A stretch of DNA of 64,000 nt from Phragmites australis (taxonomy: Eukaryota; Streptophyta; Magnoliopsida; Poales; Poaceae): contig NC_084939.1 of assembly GCF_958298935.1 (NCBI RefSeq), positions 8,695,501-8,759,500 of the forward strand, given 5' to 3'. This document shows, piece after piece, positions 11,374 through 23,800 of this stretch (position 1 is the stretch's first letter; every line of letters begins with the position of its first letter). The position numbers were made by a program, and so were the translations under genes. The notes below the pieces were generated by a model. The model ran no database searches. It was not told where the DNA came from and saw only the letters and a list, made by a program, of their open reading frames with translations.

Positions 11374-11684
11374 CTTCGACACCCTTCGAATGGATGGCCA
11401 GCTCGACAGTAGGCCCGACTACGGTTGTCCTTGATACTGTTATAATTATGGGATCATACTCATTTGTACCATATTGCCCTCAGATATTCCGAAAATGTAG
11501 CAGGTTAGGAGGTAAGATATGTAAACGGGACCCGTGATCGCCGGGTACGGGCTATAAATAGAGCCACAGTGTAACCTTAAGGGGTAATTAAAAAACTATT
11601 CTACTTCCAGTACGTGTCACTCTAAGAGACCTTCAGTACCTCTGCTTTCAAAGGCCCGCCTTATCTGGGACTTCGATCCCAACA
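11374..11684 (+). repeat. LTR 3, 5'-truncated
   Basis: 311 bp matching the 3' half of LTRs 1 and 2, from CTTCGACACC to CCCAACA. The junction with gag sequence falls at ATTCTTCGAC, where CTTCG is shared with the missing LTR part, suggesting a deletion at microhomology. Confidence 0.85.
11553..11560 (+). promoter_or_regulatory. TATA box of LTR 3
   Basis: GGGCTATAAATAGAGCC is intact. It lies about 440 bp upstream of the PPR start codon on the same strand and could act as an alternative promoter; that role is inference. Confidence 0.6.
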
Positions 11685-11689
11685 CAATG

Positions 11690-11990
11690 TTTAACCTCAG
11701 TTAAATACAATTGCTTAATTTATTCACTCGACATGTTGTAGCTAGTTTCATAATAACAAACAACCCCGAAAGCCATATAGACGTGACATGTATATGTTGT
11801 ATTTTACTCGGAACAAACAAGATGTTTTATAGGGATTAGACATTATGGGAATATTTCATAATATACTATTTGAAAACGAAGGAATTAGATTGTACTCTCT
11901 CTAGTTTGAATACTTGTCATTTTATTCGCAAACGATGCACCAACGTAACCACTTTCCACTCGGTTCCACCAATCTATCGAACCCGTCCCA
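11690..11990. other. Upstream region of the PPR gene
   Basis: About 300 bp of AT-rich sequence between LTR 3 and the ATG. No clear TATA box close to the start is visible (TTTTATAGG near 11823-11831 is the best A/T-rich candidate). Base composition switches sharply to GC-rich just before the ATG. Confidence 0.4.
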
Positions 11991-13484
11991 ATGCAAACGC
12001 CGGCGGCGCCGCTCGCCACGGCCGTGGCCGTCGTCGGCGCCCGCGCAACCCGCCTTCCGCGACGCCCAAACCTCTCCCTCCTCGCCGACCGCTGCGCCAC
12101 CCCGCGCGCGCTGGCTCGCGTCCACGCGGCGATGCTTGTCTCCGGCCGCCTCGCCGACGACGCGTTCGCGGCGTCCCGCCTCCTGGCCGCCTACGCCGCC
12201 GTCTCCCCCGACCCTGCCGCCGCCGCGCTCGCCCTCCTCTCCTCCCTCCCCTGCGCGCCCAACTCCTTCATGCTCAACACCACCCTCCGCGCGCTCACCT
12301 CCTCCCCCGACCCCGCCTCCGCCTTCCCCTTCTTCGCCCGCCTCCGCGCCACCGGCACCCTCGCGCCCGGCAGGCACACCTTCCCCTTTCTCCTCAAGGC
12401 CGCCGCGCGCCTCCCGCTCCCGCTCCCCGTCGCCGAGCAGCTCCACGCGCTCGCCGTTAGGCACGGGGTCCACCTCGACGCCTACGTCGCCAACGGCCTC
12501 GTCCGGGCCTACTCCGTGGCCGGCCGCCTCCGCGCCGCGCGCAGGGTGTTCGACGAGTTGCCGGAGCGGAACGTGGCCGTGTACACCACGATGGTCTCCG
12601 CGTACGCGCAGAACGGGAGGCACGAGAACGCCATCGGGGCGTTCGACGAGATGGTCCACGAGGGGTTCGAGCCCGGCGGGGCCGCGCTGGCGTCCGTGCT
12701 GTCGGCGTGCGCGCGGTCGGCGTCGGGCGGGCTCGAGATGGGGCGGCGGGTGCACGACCTCATGGAGGCGCGGGGCATGGCAGCGCCCCTGGGTGTCGTC
12801 CTCGGCACGGCGCTGGTGGACATGTACGCCAAGAATGGCGCGATCCGGGAGTCAGTCGCGGTGTTCGATGGGATGAGGGAGCGGCGCGCGGCGACGTGGA
12901 ACGCCCTAATCTCGGGGCTGGCGCACCACGGGCACGGCGAGCGTGCGCTGGCCATGTTCCAGCGGATGCAACGGGAGGGCGTGCCGCCGAACGCGACCAC
13001 GCTCGTCGGGGCGCTCTCGGCTTGCTGCCACGCGGGGCTGCTGGACGAGGCGCGCCGGCTGTTCAGGTCAATGGAGAAGGACTTCGGGATCGCGCCGGGC
13101 ATCCAGCATTACGGGTGCATGGTCAACCTCCTTGGCCGGGCCGGGCTCCTGGCGGAGGCCGAGGAGATGATACGGGGAATGACGTGCGAAGCGGACACCG
13201 TGATCTGGGGAGCACTGCTGACGGCCTGCAAGAACCACGGTGATGTCGAGATCGCGGAGCAGGCGGTGGTTGAAATGCTGAAACTGGATCCTAGCAACCA
13301 TGGCGTGTACGTGGTACTGTCAAACATGTATGCGGAGGCTGGGAGGTGGCAGGACGTGGACAAGCTGAGGAAGGTGATGAAGGGAGCGCGGCTGTCGAAG
13401 ATCCCTGGGGCGAGTGCAGTCGGTGGCGATGCCTCACCGGAGCAACCAGAGCAAACGCAACCACTAGCGAAGGTGCTTGTCTAG
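11991..13484 (+). CDS. PLS/E-class pentatricopeptide repeat (PPR) protein, 497 aa
   Basis: A single uninterrupted GC-rich frame from ATG 11991 to TAG 13484; PPR genes are usually intronless. The Ala/Arg/Ser-rich N-terminus (about residues 1-40) looks like an organelle transit peptide. PPR units follow, for example residues 194-228 ([20 protein letters not shown]) and 301-333 ([20 protein letters not shown]). After [15 protein letters not shown] come the E1 motif (about 405-436, [18 protein letters not shown]) and E2 (about 438-473, [15 protein letters not shown]). There is no DYW deaminase domain; the protein ends in a short acidic tail. Known E-class members bind organellar RNA and mostly support C-to-U editing, with the deaminase supplied in trans. 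The RNA target is unknown. The start is the first ATG and gives a plausible transit peptide. Confidence 0.93.
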   Translation: MQTPAAPLATAVAVVGARATRLPRRPNLSLLADRCATPRALARVHAAMLVSGRLADDAFAASRLLAAYAAVSPDPAAAALALLSSLPCAPNSFMLNTTLRALTSSPDPASAFPFFARLRATGTLAPGRHTFPFLLKAAARLPLPLPVAEQLHALAVRHGVHLDAYVANGLVRAYSVAGRLRAARRVFDELPERNVAVYTTMVSAYAQNGRHENAIGAFDEMVHEGFEPGGAALASVLSACARSASGGLEMGRRVHDLMEARGMAAPLGVVLGTALVDMYAKNGAIRESVAVFDGMRERRAATWNALISGLAHHGHGERALAMFQRMQREGVPPNATTLVGALSACCHAGLLDEARRLFRSMEKDFGIAPGIQHYGCMVNLLGRAGLLAEAEEMIRGMTCEADTVIWGALLTACKNHGDVEIAEQAVVEMLKLDPSNHGVYVVLSNMYAEAGRWQDVDKLRKVMKGARLSKIPGASAVGGDASPEQPEQTQPLAKVLV

Positions 13485-13885
13485 TTGTCCTGGTTGGTAG
13501 CTACTGCACGTTTGTGACACTCCCCAAATTAGATAAATCAGACAAGAGGGAAGATTGGATGGATCAAACGGATCTCAAACAGCAAGCTGGAGAAGTGACA
13601 AGTTGATGTGCATGAAACAACACGGAGGGTTTCCAAGAACAAATTCTGCTCTCCTCAAATTTTTCCTGAGAATATTAATATCGCCAACATTGGCGCCGGA
13701 TGCCAGCAATACTAATTCGGTATGACAATACATGGATGAGTTGTTTACATAGGCCCAAATTCAGCAAGACACCAGCGAGCCATCGCCCTACTTAGTCGCT
13801 AAAAAATTCCTTCCAGAAATCAATAAAGGGAGGCGCTGTACAGTTGAACCATGAACTCAGTTATGTTCTGCAGCACATTTGATCA
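13485..13885. other. Convergent 3' regions of the PPR and ELMO genes
   Basis: About 400 bp separate the two stop codons, which face each other. It contains the presumed 3' UTRs of both genes. No further coding sequence seen. Confidence 0.6.
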
Positions 13886-16800
13886 CTAGCAAAGCAGGCT
13901 GTATGATGGCATGTCTTCGATCCTCATCACGTCGTCCAGCATTAGCTCTCTCTCCAGCTGGGCACGTGTCGACTTCAGTACTTCCTGGAAGTGGCATCAC
14001 AAGCATGAGATCAATGAAGACAGGCAGTTTGAGTCCAAACAAAGTATGAGATGTGCATAGGCAGGAACTTACATTGAAGTCCATGTAAGAGGCATTCTTC
14101 TCCAGCCACTGTTTGTCCATCACAACAAATGCGACGCAATAGAGCAGATCAAATGCCCACTCATCCTCTAGGACAAGGAAATTAAGGTCACTTTGTTGGG
14201 TACTTATGGTACTTTTGGATAAGTTACTGCTACAAGGGAAAAAATGGCTCTGTTACTGCAGCAGTCCTACCTGAGAGCATTTGGATAAAAATTGCTCGCA
14301 CAAATGTTCTTGGCTTAGCTGCAGTCAATATTAACATATTGTTAGGAAAATCACATTTGATAGGAATAACCAGATGATACATTGGAGAGTCTGGCTCAGT
14401 GCTTACTTGACTGGAGATCAAGCATCTGCATGATCATGAATGTAATATTTACGCCGGCAACTGCAAACGGGTACTCCCATGTGGCTCTGTTACCACATTG
14501 TTTCTTAAGCAGTCTCTGAAACGAGGCCTGCATAAATAAAATATTAAGGTGGTTACTCACCACTTCACCAGCAAGAGAGCATTTTCATAAATGAAAGGCA
14601 ATTGCTATATATTGCTTACAGAGAATGTCTTGGCAAAGAATAGAATATTCTCCAGAGATATGAATCCTGCCCCTCTGTAGCGTATTTAAATGTCACTTAA
14701 TTTGACACTAAAGCTGCATGCATTTCCAAAGGCAATCTGACAAATTTTAGTTTGGATTAGTGGTCGTCTACCTAAAGTCAGTTGATGGATCTCTTCCTTG
14801 CCAACCCATGTCCTTCCACTGTTCAGATATCAAACCTTGAAGCTCTTGATCAGGATATGTGGCATGCCAAAGAGCTTTCAGTGCTTCCTATCATCATTAG
14901 TATCGCTGCTCATCAGGATTCAGTAGACTGATTAGAAAGTAGAATAAGCAGAAACAAAACTACCCAGGTGCAAAAACTACTGCCAAACTCAGTTTTCAGC
15001 AGTAAACATTATGCAAAAAGTTAAGTACTTGCTAATTGCCACTTTTTATGCATGATTGCATGATTTAGTACCACATAATTATGCTGCCAGATACATAGAT
15101 ACGATAAAAATGCAAGACTTAAGTGTGTTTGAAACTAATAATGATCTCAGTCTTCTAGCTGAAAACTTATGTGTAGAAACTTGAAGTATCAAGACGAGCT
15201 TTTGTCCAGGAAAGCACATTATATCCACACTGCAGAACTATAAATTATCAGGGTAAGAGAGATAATTCATTATGCCCTCTGTTCAATATTCGTCAACTGC
15301 TAGGATAAGATATAAAATTTGCAGCGCCAAAGGAAAAGTAAATACTTCTACTTGGAGCAATTCAGTGTAACCCACATTAGATTGATTGGCACAAAGTGCA
15401 GAACTAATCAATTGTACGAACCATTTACTATACTGAGGAAGAAATTTCACCTGGTGATCTCGTCTAGATGGATCAAAATAAACATTCATGCGATGCTTCA
15501 ATCTCCGAAGCCTTTCTTCCTGCAAATTACCAGCAATTGAAACAGAATAACGACTGGTTTCAGTCTCACTCAGCAACCTACCCATTAAACTCATCAACTT
15601 GACTATGCTGCCTCAGTACGCTATATGGATACGATGATATGGATACAGAGACATGGTGATACAGGATTTCTCAAGCTTACTTGATGCATGCAAAGACAAA
15701 TTCTTCAGATAAAATTCTGAGCTGGACTACTTAGTTTGCTACGCCTGTCCTGCAGACTTTGATTGTGCATTTAAGTCACACAGGACCACTTAATACTCAT
15801 TGCGCATGAAGGAAGGATTGTAATAACTTAAAGGAAAAGATTTTGGAAGTCCTTTTGGGTGGTCACTTCAATTATCCGTAGTCTTTTTCACCCAAAAAGC
15901 AGGCCTGAGTACTGACTAATGTGGTTTGTGAATCAAAACCTACTGTCCTGATCTACAAACAGAAAAGGGTGCTGGATATGCACATTGGAATGAGCCACCA
16001 TCAAATCTCTTGCTTTATTCTGAGAATTCAGTAACCCTTACCTGCAATGGTGTGAGGTTCATGCATATTCTTTCATATGCCCCTTTTCGCTTTATGCATA
16101 CGCAAGAGAGGCCTCTCCCTATCCATCTTGGTGATCCGCATGACATTTCATCTGCGCAAGAACAAGTACATTCCATGACATGATCAGAGAACACCAACTG
16201 AAAAACCAGAGAACACCAACTGAAAAACCAGAGAACACCAACTGAAAAACCAGAAGTATGCATGTCACAAACTATGATGTTGATAGTGGAGTAAAAAAAA
16301 GTGAGTGAGAATATCTGAACTGGCAATTTTAGCCCACAGAGCTAGCTGCCCCAGCATTCCAGAAACAACAATTCTTCGGGGCTATTGAAACACTGTGATT
16401 ATACACTGTCTTAAATACTAGCTTAAGATGCTTATTATAAGCAAATGGATCTATCATGATAGGATAAGACAAAACAAGTAGTTTTCTAGCCTACCAAACC
16501 GATACCACCCCTCACATGAGGTTACATGACAATGTTCTTAATTTGAGATACACCCAAATCCCCCTACGGTTTCTCACCTAACACTCCCCGATTGCCCAAC
16601 AAATCTGTCAAGGGATCCATCAAGGCTTGGATTTCCTACCAAATTAGCTGCTTCCCACCGACAAGAGACGTGTGAGCGCAACCAAAACTAAGCCCAGAAG
16701 CTAAATCAACTGCTGGCTTGCCCTGTCATTGAGCTAATGGTCCAACATTTGTTCTGATTGTACACTCAAAATTGGTTTGTGTGGTTTAGTCTTGTGTATC

Positions 16801-17690
16801 TTTGAGCCAAAAGAACAGCCAAAAGGCGCCATAATTCGGTACTGAAATGAGCACTGAAAGGGAGAGGAGGGCAACAGATGAATGTGACAACTAAAGTTCC
16901 TGGAGCACAATTGAAAATGTTGATAGAATATTGTCTGATCATGGCAAGTACAAACATTATGGAAATAGGCAATTAATTGGTTTGTATAAGCTCATTGGCC
17001 CTGCTACATTTGACATTATCACCTAAAAGCTACAAATATTGCTAGGATAGGCAGCATAAACATGTTTTAACAAAAAAAGAGAGGCAGAATACAGGCAGGA
17101 TCCAGACACTGCAATACTGAAGTTCTAATGCCGGACCAGCTGTCTGTATTCACCTATTTCTCAACTAAAATTTGTGTCTTAATGAACAAAATTATCGAAC
17201 CTAAAAAAAAGTTCAAGTACCAAATGCCAGACCAAAACTGCAGCAATCTTAAAAAAATAATCAATGTGGTGGGTATAAACATATTTGTCACGCTAGATGC
17301 TTTAGACACCGAAAAAGAGAAAGGACAAGAACTATGATTAGTTCCTCGACATTATCCTGCTTTTCCTAGCCACAAACATGCTGCAAAAAGTGACAAGTAC
17401 AAAAGTGATAGCCACCAGCAATGCTGACTTTTAGATGGAAATTGCAACGTACTACTAATTGTGGAAGAACAATAAACTGCAACTACAAGCATATCAATGT
17501 ATCAAACCATCACACATTGTGGAAAAAAAATAAGGAAGAAAAAAATGGGAAGGGAAGGAAGCTCACCAGGAGATCCAGAGCCACCGCCGCCGAGGACGCA
17601 CCGCGGCAGGGATGTCCTGACGGCCATACAGCCGCTGCCGTGGTGGTGGTCGCTCTCCCCCGCCGGCGCCGCCGCCGCGTCCGCCTCCAT
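13886..17690 (-). CDS. ELMO-domain protein, nine exons, 278 aa
   Basis: Exons on the minus strand, with all introns GT-AG: 17690-17567, 16151-16042, 15519-15451, 14887-14772, 14674-14620, 14527-14407, 14318-14271, 14167-14073, 13984-13886. They total 837 bp and splice without a phase break, from MEADAAAAPAG to a TAG stop after MPSYSLLC. The ELMO domain occupies roughly residues 80-265. It includes ISEQWKDMGWQGRDPSTDF, the family signature, with Arg140 in DFRG, then GAGFISLENILFF, YPFAVAGVNITFM and DLLYCVAFVVMDKQWL. ELMO-domain proteins of the ELMOD type act as GTPase-activating proteins for ARF-family GTPases in animals, and plant members act in pollen aperture patterning. The function of this copy is inferred from family only. 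Length is normal for plants. First intron is about 1.4 kb. Confidence 0.93.
16185..16256 (-). repeat. 22-bp tandem repeat just upstream of an ELMO splice acceptor
   Basis: 3.3 exact copies of a 22-bp unit start at 16185, 16207 and 16229, within intron 1. In the sense of the ELMO gene each unit reads GTTTTTCAGTTGGTG, so each contains a pyrimidine tract plus CAG, a complete 3' splice-site-like motif. The array lies 34-105 nt upstream of the inferred exon 2 acceptor. Confidence 0.9.
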
Positions 17691-18419
17691 TCTCCTCCCT
17701 CTCGCTACCAACAGCTTCTTGCTATCGCCCGCTGGACAGCGGCGCGTCGTCACCGACCACCACCTCCTCCGCTGGACGGCCGGTTCTTCTTCTCCACGCG
17801 GCGCTGAACAAGATGGGGGGGGGGGTGTGGAGAGTGTAAGAATATCGAAGCAAGGGCGAACAAGATGGGGGAGGCAGGCCACGGACGTGGGTGGCGGCGG
17901 CGGCGGCCGTGTCGCGTGGTTGGGTTGGCTGGGTGGCGCGGCGCAGCGCTGTTCCGGGAGGAGTACGTCGCCTTGCGGCTTGTTGCCAACCCTGGCACAA
18001 GGGCTCCAATTTAAATACCGAAGAATTATTTATTTTTAAACATTTTTATTTATTTCTAGGGATCTCTCTCCCCTCAAACAAGTCACAATATTAGAGGTTA
18101 GTTCTATTTAATTTAATTCCTGACAGTGGGGCCGAGTTTATCTTGGTTTGGATACTGGAGTTTGAATTGGCATTAGAATTGTCCTCGCGTTCCAGATGTG
18201 GAAACAATTTGATCAAATTCGTTCGGGTTGGAATGGAATCGGTTCACTTTTTCTCCGAGTCCAAAGGAATTGGTTCACTTTTCCTGCAACTTCTGTGTTT
18301 AGATGACAAGTTAAGCATCAAATTATTTAAGATAAAGTTCTATTGCCAATTCAAACTTAAGTATTCTTTTGCTGAATTGATTACACATTTTCGTGGAGTA
18401 TTAACTGGCCATAGACTGC
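17691..18419. other. Upstream region of the ELMO gene
   Basis: GC-rich 5' UTR/promoter sequence with CCG and GGT runs to about 18000, then AT-rich spacer. No obvious TATA box for the minus-strand gene. Short open frames here are composition artefacts of the GC-rich stretch. Confidence 0.5.
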
Positions 18420-19225
18420 TTGCCAGTTGTTGCATAACTTGTGCAGTTTTTAATTTTTTTCTAGCACAATATATGTTCGGATACCAAAACCGATTATTAG
18501 TGCTATTAGTTTACAGATACTTGAGAGCTTTTATCCTTCTTTTTAGATGCATGATAAATTGATTTTAGAATTTTGCCATGTGGCGGATATGTGAGTTTTT
18601 AATCTAGTGTAAAGGTTAGCTGCTGAGGTATATATAGGATGGAAAGATGAAATTGCATATGACTTGATACAGGATTTTTCAGCCAAAAATGCTATACAAC
18701 AATCACTTGTTTTTGTGTGAACAAAATAGTTGAATTTCTTACCTTGGGATTTTTTTGAAAGTCAATGCGCTGTCACCATTATCTACAACTTTGACGATGC
18801 TTCTCTGACCTTTTTGGTTGGGGGATAACTAGGTTAGGGCTCGGAGGAGGCGACTGTGGTGGCAGACTGGTGGTGGGTGGGGGCAATGGTGAAGCGATGA
18901 TGGTATTGTCGGTAGCAGGCCAAAGGTGGGCGGTGAGGATTACTAGGGGCAGCCCCCATAATTAGGTGGTGGTGGATCTAGACGAAGAAGGGATGTGGCA
19001 ACAATGGAGGTGGTGGTGCGGTAGAGAAGGCATGAAGAGACAATGATGGTGGAGATAGTGGTATGGCAGATGAGGAGGTGTGAGGTGATGGTGAGGAAAG
19101 TTGTAGCCGGGAGGAAGGTGCTCGTTGGGCCGCTCCGGCATTCATCACGTGACGTTTTTTCTATGGATTTGGCTGATTATGGGGGAAATTGGCAAGTCTT
19201 GAACAATTTTTTAGTACGTCTTTTC
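18420..19225. repeat. Non-coding dispersed repeat, copy A (uninterrupted)
   Basis: This region resembles, in the same order, the segments at 20400-20864, 24105-24236 and 26284-26475. Shared landmarks are TGCTTGCC-GTTGT, TTAGTGCTATTA, TAGATGCATGA, TTGCTATGTGG/TTGCCATGTGG, a GTGGTGG-rich stretch, GACAATG-TGGTGGAG, and GAGGAGCTCGTTGG/GAAGGTGCTCGTTGG. Similarity is moderate with many indels, so the duplication is old. No coding potential recognised. Confidence 0.65.
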
Positions 19226-20399
19226 TAGTCTCGACATGTATAATAAAACTTTGCATGCAAGAATATTGCTGAGTCAAGGGGAGTTTTTCTTAGTACGAAG
19301 CTTCATTTTGTACAAGTGATTTTTTTTTTCAAAAGAAAAGGAGTTGTATCACACACTCCATAGGCCACTAGATATTCTTATGCTAAAGTGATTACACAAG
19401 ATCATGTTTTCTAGGGCTAAATTATCATTTTGACATGTTTCTTCTTATATGTTTGAGAAATACTTTTACATTTTGCGCAATATGTCTGTGTGCTTCAAAG
19501 AAGATAACTCTCTCTCTCTATGTATAAAAATTCTTACAACCAACTTGATTGAGTATTGTTAGCTTTAACTTGCAACTAGGACACAAGTACCGAAATATAA
19601 ATGTAAACTGTCCATAACATCATATCTTAGTCATTTCAAGTAATCTTTATAGAACAATTTAGCACTTGCTTTGCCAAATGTTGTAATTAGTGTATGTGGT
19701 TATAATAGTTTGGCCATTGGCTGACCCTCCTTATTTTTCCGGGAAAAAAATATTTCACACGCGTGTGTGTAATGACGTTTTGGTGTGTGCAACACTCAGT
19801 GGATCTCGAAAGTTGTCCAAATCCATCCCCCTTCCCTTTTCTCGCAGCGAACTCAATTGCTTCCTCTCGCTTCTCTCATCTCACACGTCTCTCTACCGCT
19901 GTCCATGCCACCCCTCTGCCACCCCCTTTCTCTCTGTGCGTGGGTTGGTGGTCACACGCCTCCCCCATCCCCCAAGAGCATGCATCGCCACCAGAACCCT
20001 AGATATAAGGTGGGGGGTAGGTTAGTTACCTTTTGTTTCAAAGTTAAAAAAATCTCAAAGATGAATTTGGATCTCAAAAATAACATACTACATGCTCAAA
20101 GTCGTGATTTAATTGAGCACAAAAGTTAACTTTATGATTCAAAGTTGATTTTTCAGTTTTTAATGTTATGGGAATGTATTGAAACCCTCCTAGTTTGTAC
20201 TTAAAAATTGTTTTCTAGGATTAACAATTGATTTTAAAGATGCATATTGATTGGTTTTTGATAGAGTACAAAGTCGTAAGTATTGGAGTTCAAAGTTCAT
20301 GCATTCGGTAGTTCAAAGTCAGTGAATCATGCCTGGCCTTTGCAAGCCACACGTGCCTGTAGATTTGGAGCCCATATTTTTCCAACTAGCTCTGCTGGG
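19226..20399. other. Intergenic, no gene seen
   Basis: AT-rich sequence with one CT-rich block (about 19815-19985) resembling a 5' UTR. Open frames there are short and lack family features. No boundaries of mobile elements recognised. Confidence 0.45.
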
Positions 20400-20864
20400 T
20401 TTTGCTTGCCGGTTGTTACCTAACCTGAGGAGCATTTATATTTTTCTACCATAACTTATTTTCATATAAAAAAACAGTTAGTGCTATTAATTTTCAAATG
20501 CGTGAACACATGAGAACTTGATCTCTTTTCTAGATGCATGAAAATTGGACTACAAATTTTTGCTATGTGGTGTATGTCTGAGTTTTTAAACAAACATAAG
20601 GATTTCTTGCATTGAAAGAGGGAAATAGAAATAGTTGCTTGTTGTTGTGTGAAGAAAATAGTTGAATTCAGACTGACCTTGGGATTTTCTCAGAGGTATG
20701 GGCGTTGCCGCCTTTGTCTCATGCTTCAATGATGCTCCGATGACCTTTTATTACGCTGAGGATTAGCCAGGTTTTGGGCTTCGGGGGTTAACCGATTAGG
20801 GCTGAAAGATATGTTGGCTTGGCAACAACCAAGTGATAGGCGGCGGCAATGGTGGCACCTATGT
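20400..20864. repeat. Dispersed repeat, copy B, first part
   Basis: Collinear with 18420 to about 18880. Interrupted at about 20865 by the CACTA remnant. Confidence 0.6.
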
Positions 20865-23800
20865 TTGCAGGTCAACTGACTGTAATAAAGGGACTGTAAA
20901 AATCAGCACATATTACTTTCAGTTGTAAAAATTGATTATAATAACCTTTTAGTACAATAGGTTGGTAGCACGAATCGACTGCATTAATCAAAGAACTACA
21001 GTTAATTTAACCAACGAATTGACTGCAATTTGCCAAGAAATGCAGTCGGTTATTAAACAAAATTGACACTAACTGTCATGAGACTTCATGCCATTTACCT
21101 TCAAATCTTTTATTGAAATTAGTTTCTTGATGTAGGATGGGTAAACAGATGGAACTTTCATACCATGCAAGGACTTGCACACATCTTTTCTCTCTTCCTT
21201 TGATATGTTGTAGCAAGATGGGGAAGGAATGATCGGCCTTTGTACTTCGATTGAGGGTGTAGCTCAGGCCTAAGATTCATATCATTCAAGACCTTTCGTG
21301 CACTGATTCCATACTTTGTTTTGCCAGGAAGGTTGAGTGATAGACCAAGAAAGCTATCACAAACATTCTTCTCTGTGTTCATGACGTCGATAGAGTGGCG
21401 AACATCTAAGTACTCCCAGTACAGTAAGTCACAAAATATCGATCTCTTCTTGAACATTGGCATCTCATGTCTTGTCGATGCACCTTCACCTTTCCTTTCT
21501 TTTTCTCACCCCTTTCTTTGTTTTTTGAGCAATCACCTTTGTCTTTCTTTTTATTTCGAGCAATCACCTCCGTATTTTCTTATGGAGCAATCACCTTCGC
21601 TTTTCTTACCACAAACAATTTGGATATCCTTTACTATATCATGAACCTACATCCTGCTACGATCCTTTAAAGCCTCACCATTTTCCTTTTTGCTGTCAAA
21701 TTATCTCTTCAATCTGCGTTAAGGGTGATCCTTGTGTAGGAACCTACGATGACGCATGTACACCATTTTCCTCGAGTTTGACAACCACAAACTCGTGGTT
21801 TCATTGTAGCATTGCACACAGGCTTGTCATCCTTTTATAGTCTTTCCCGAAAGGTTTCCAAGAGCGAGGTAATCATTGATTTTTATGAAAATATTGCTCT
21901 TAGATTGAAGGACTCATGTTTGTACTCATCCTACACCTGGACCCCTAGGTACCACAATGTTTCAAGATCATCTTTCAATGGTGTGAGAAACACGTCTATA
22001 TTGTTGCCAGGTTGCTTTGGGCTTTGTACAAGTATCAACATCATAATGTACTTCCACTTTGTACACAACCAATGAGGTAGGTTGTAGATGAAGAGAAGCA
22101 CTGGCCAAGTGATATGTTTGTTGCTCATGTTGTCAAAAGGATTCATTCCATATGTACTCATCTCAAATCTTATATTCATGATCTCCTTACCAAAGTTTTC
22201 GAAGACCATGTCAATCTTTTGCATTTGGATAGCATCGGTAAGGTGGCATAGTTTTCCATATTTTTTACGCTTCTTAGAATGCCAACGTAGTAGTTTGGAG
22301 TCCCTTAGGTTAGCAAACAAACACTATAAACGGGGAATTACTGGGAGGTACCACATAAATTTGGCAGGAATTCCTTTCTTCTTCACCACATCCTTCTTCA
22401 TCACATCATCACCATCATTATCAAGAGCAGGAATTGCTTTCTTCTTTGCCTCACCATAATTAGGAGACTCATCCTTTCTCTTGTATCATGGCGTATTGCA
22501 CACCAGATATACGATCAGGTCCATATACTCCTTACGGTACATGATACAGCCGTTTGGACATGAGTGTATTTTTTTGCATATCCAATCCCAATGGGCATAT
22601 AATCTTCTTGGATCTAGAAGTGCTTTTGGGTAACACATTATCCTTTGGAAGCATGTCTGCTAAGAGCTTTAACAACTCCGTGAAACTCTCATTGGACCAA
22701 CCATTGCTTGCTTTTAATTTAAAAAAGTTCAAGTATAGACTGCAATAACATGTACTTGTCGCACCCAGGAAACAAAGGTGTCTCCAAGTTCTTTTGCAAG
22801 GTATCGAATTTATTGAAGTCTCTCTTGCCTAAGGTAGCTTCTACATCCCGCAACATCTTATGCAGATTGTTAGTGTCATCCTCATCCAACATAAGATCAT
22901 CGTCCAACAACATATCATTGTTGATGATGCCAATGTCTTCCTCAATATACTAGTCTTCATCGTGCTTGGTCCAACATGTATATCGTTCTTTAAAACCCCT
23001 TTTAACTAAGTGTCCTTTGATATGCACATCATCCAACCATATCTTATTATCGGAGTCAATGCATAGACAATACATATATTGATGATCCTTATTCTTCATA
23101 TCATCCTTGGCGACTCTCACAAATTCTTTCACGCCATCGATGCATTCTTGTCTATGTCTAGGGACGTCGTACATCCATCTTTAGTTCATCTGTAATTAGT
23201 ATAACAAAAATAAATGTTATTTAACTAAATGAATTAAACAAAAAATGTAAAATTGATGAGGTTGGTTAAACGGAGATCTCCCAAAAAAAAAATCAAATAT
23301 TGGTACATTCATTTAAAAGTGTACATTCGTCTAAAGAAGGCACCTAAATTCATCATCAAATAAATATAGATAGCTATGTATCTACATGAAAACCATAAAT
23401 CTTAATCTTAAATCGGAGCAAGATTCGGATATAACCATTCTCCATGCATCTACCAATTGGATGTAAACAATCTCCATGTCAAAAATTCGATCTGTGTATA
23501 GCTACTTCCATATATGAGTATCTCAATACAACACATCTAGATCTATGAAGTCAAGCTAAATGGAACTAAGCTACTTACCTTGCCACACCAAAAATGGATT
23601 CTCCTCCGAAAACCTTACCCCTCCAATGAAATGTGGGAGAAAAGCGCCCACTCCACCAAGCAGATGGATGTTTAGACAGCTGCTCAATCTATCTCTACTG
23701 GTGTCAGAGAAGTAGATGTGGTTTGTTTTGCATTAGGTTGGTGTTTGACACCGACCGTATAGTTCAAATATTGTAGTCAGATTGAGGCATAAACTGACTG

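Larger units (their letters stand above)
8294..11689 (+). mobile_element. Ty3/gypsy-type retrotransposon remnant with three LTRs
   Basis: Layout: LTR (8299-8921), 93-bp internal remnant, LTR (9015-9638), gag region, 5'-truncated LTR (11374-11684). The whole is bounded by a perfect 5-bp target duplication CAATG (8294-8298 and 11685-11689). LTRs start TGTTGGGGATC and end GATCCCAACA. No protease, reverse transcriptase or integrase remains. The arrangement fits two tandem elements sharing a middle LTR, produced by unequal recombination, with both interiors later deleted. Gag homology to the gypsy class is judged from the retrotrans_gag-like segment. Confidence 0.88.

Noticed and set aside
11870..12876. 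Long Pro/Arg/Ser-rich frames overlapping the PPR gene on both strands
   Set aside because: Shadows of a GC-rich coding region; only the 11991-13484 frame encodes PPR and E motifs.
17421..18039. GC-rich frames near the ELMO start, both strands
   Set aside because: They overlap exon 1 or its leader in other frames; only the frame from 17690 splices in phase to the ELMO domain.
18143..18562. 139-codon plus-strand frame
   Set aside because: No ATG at its beginning, Phe/Leu-rich composition from AT-rich DNA, no family features.
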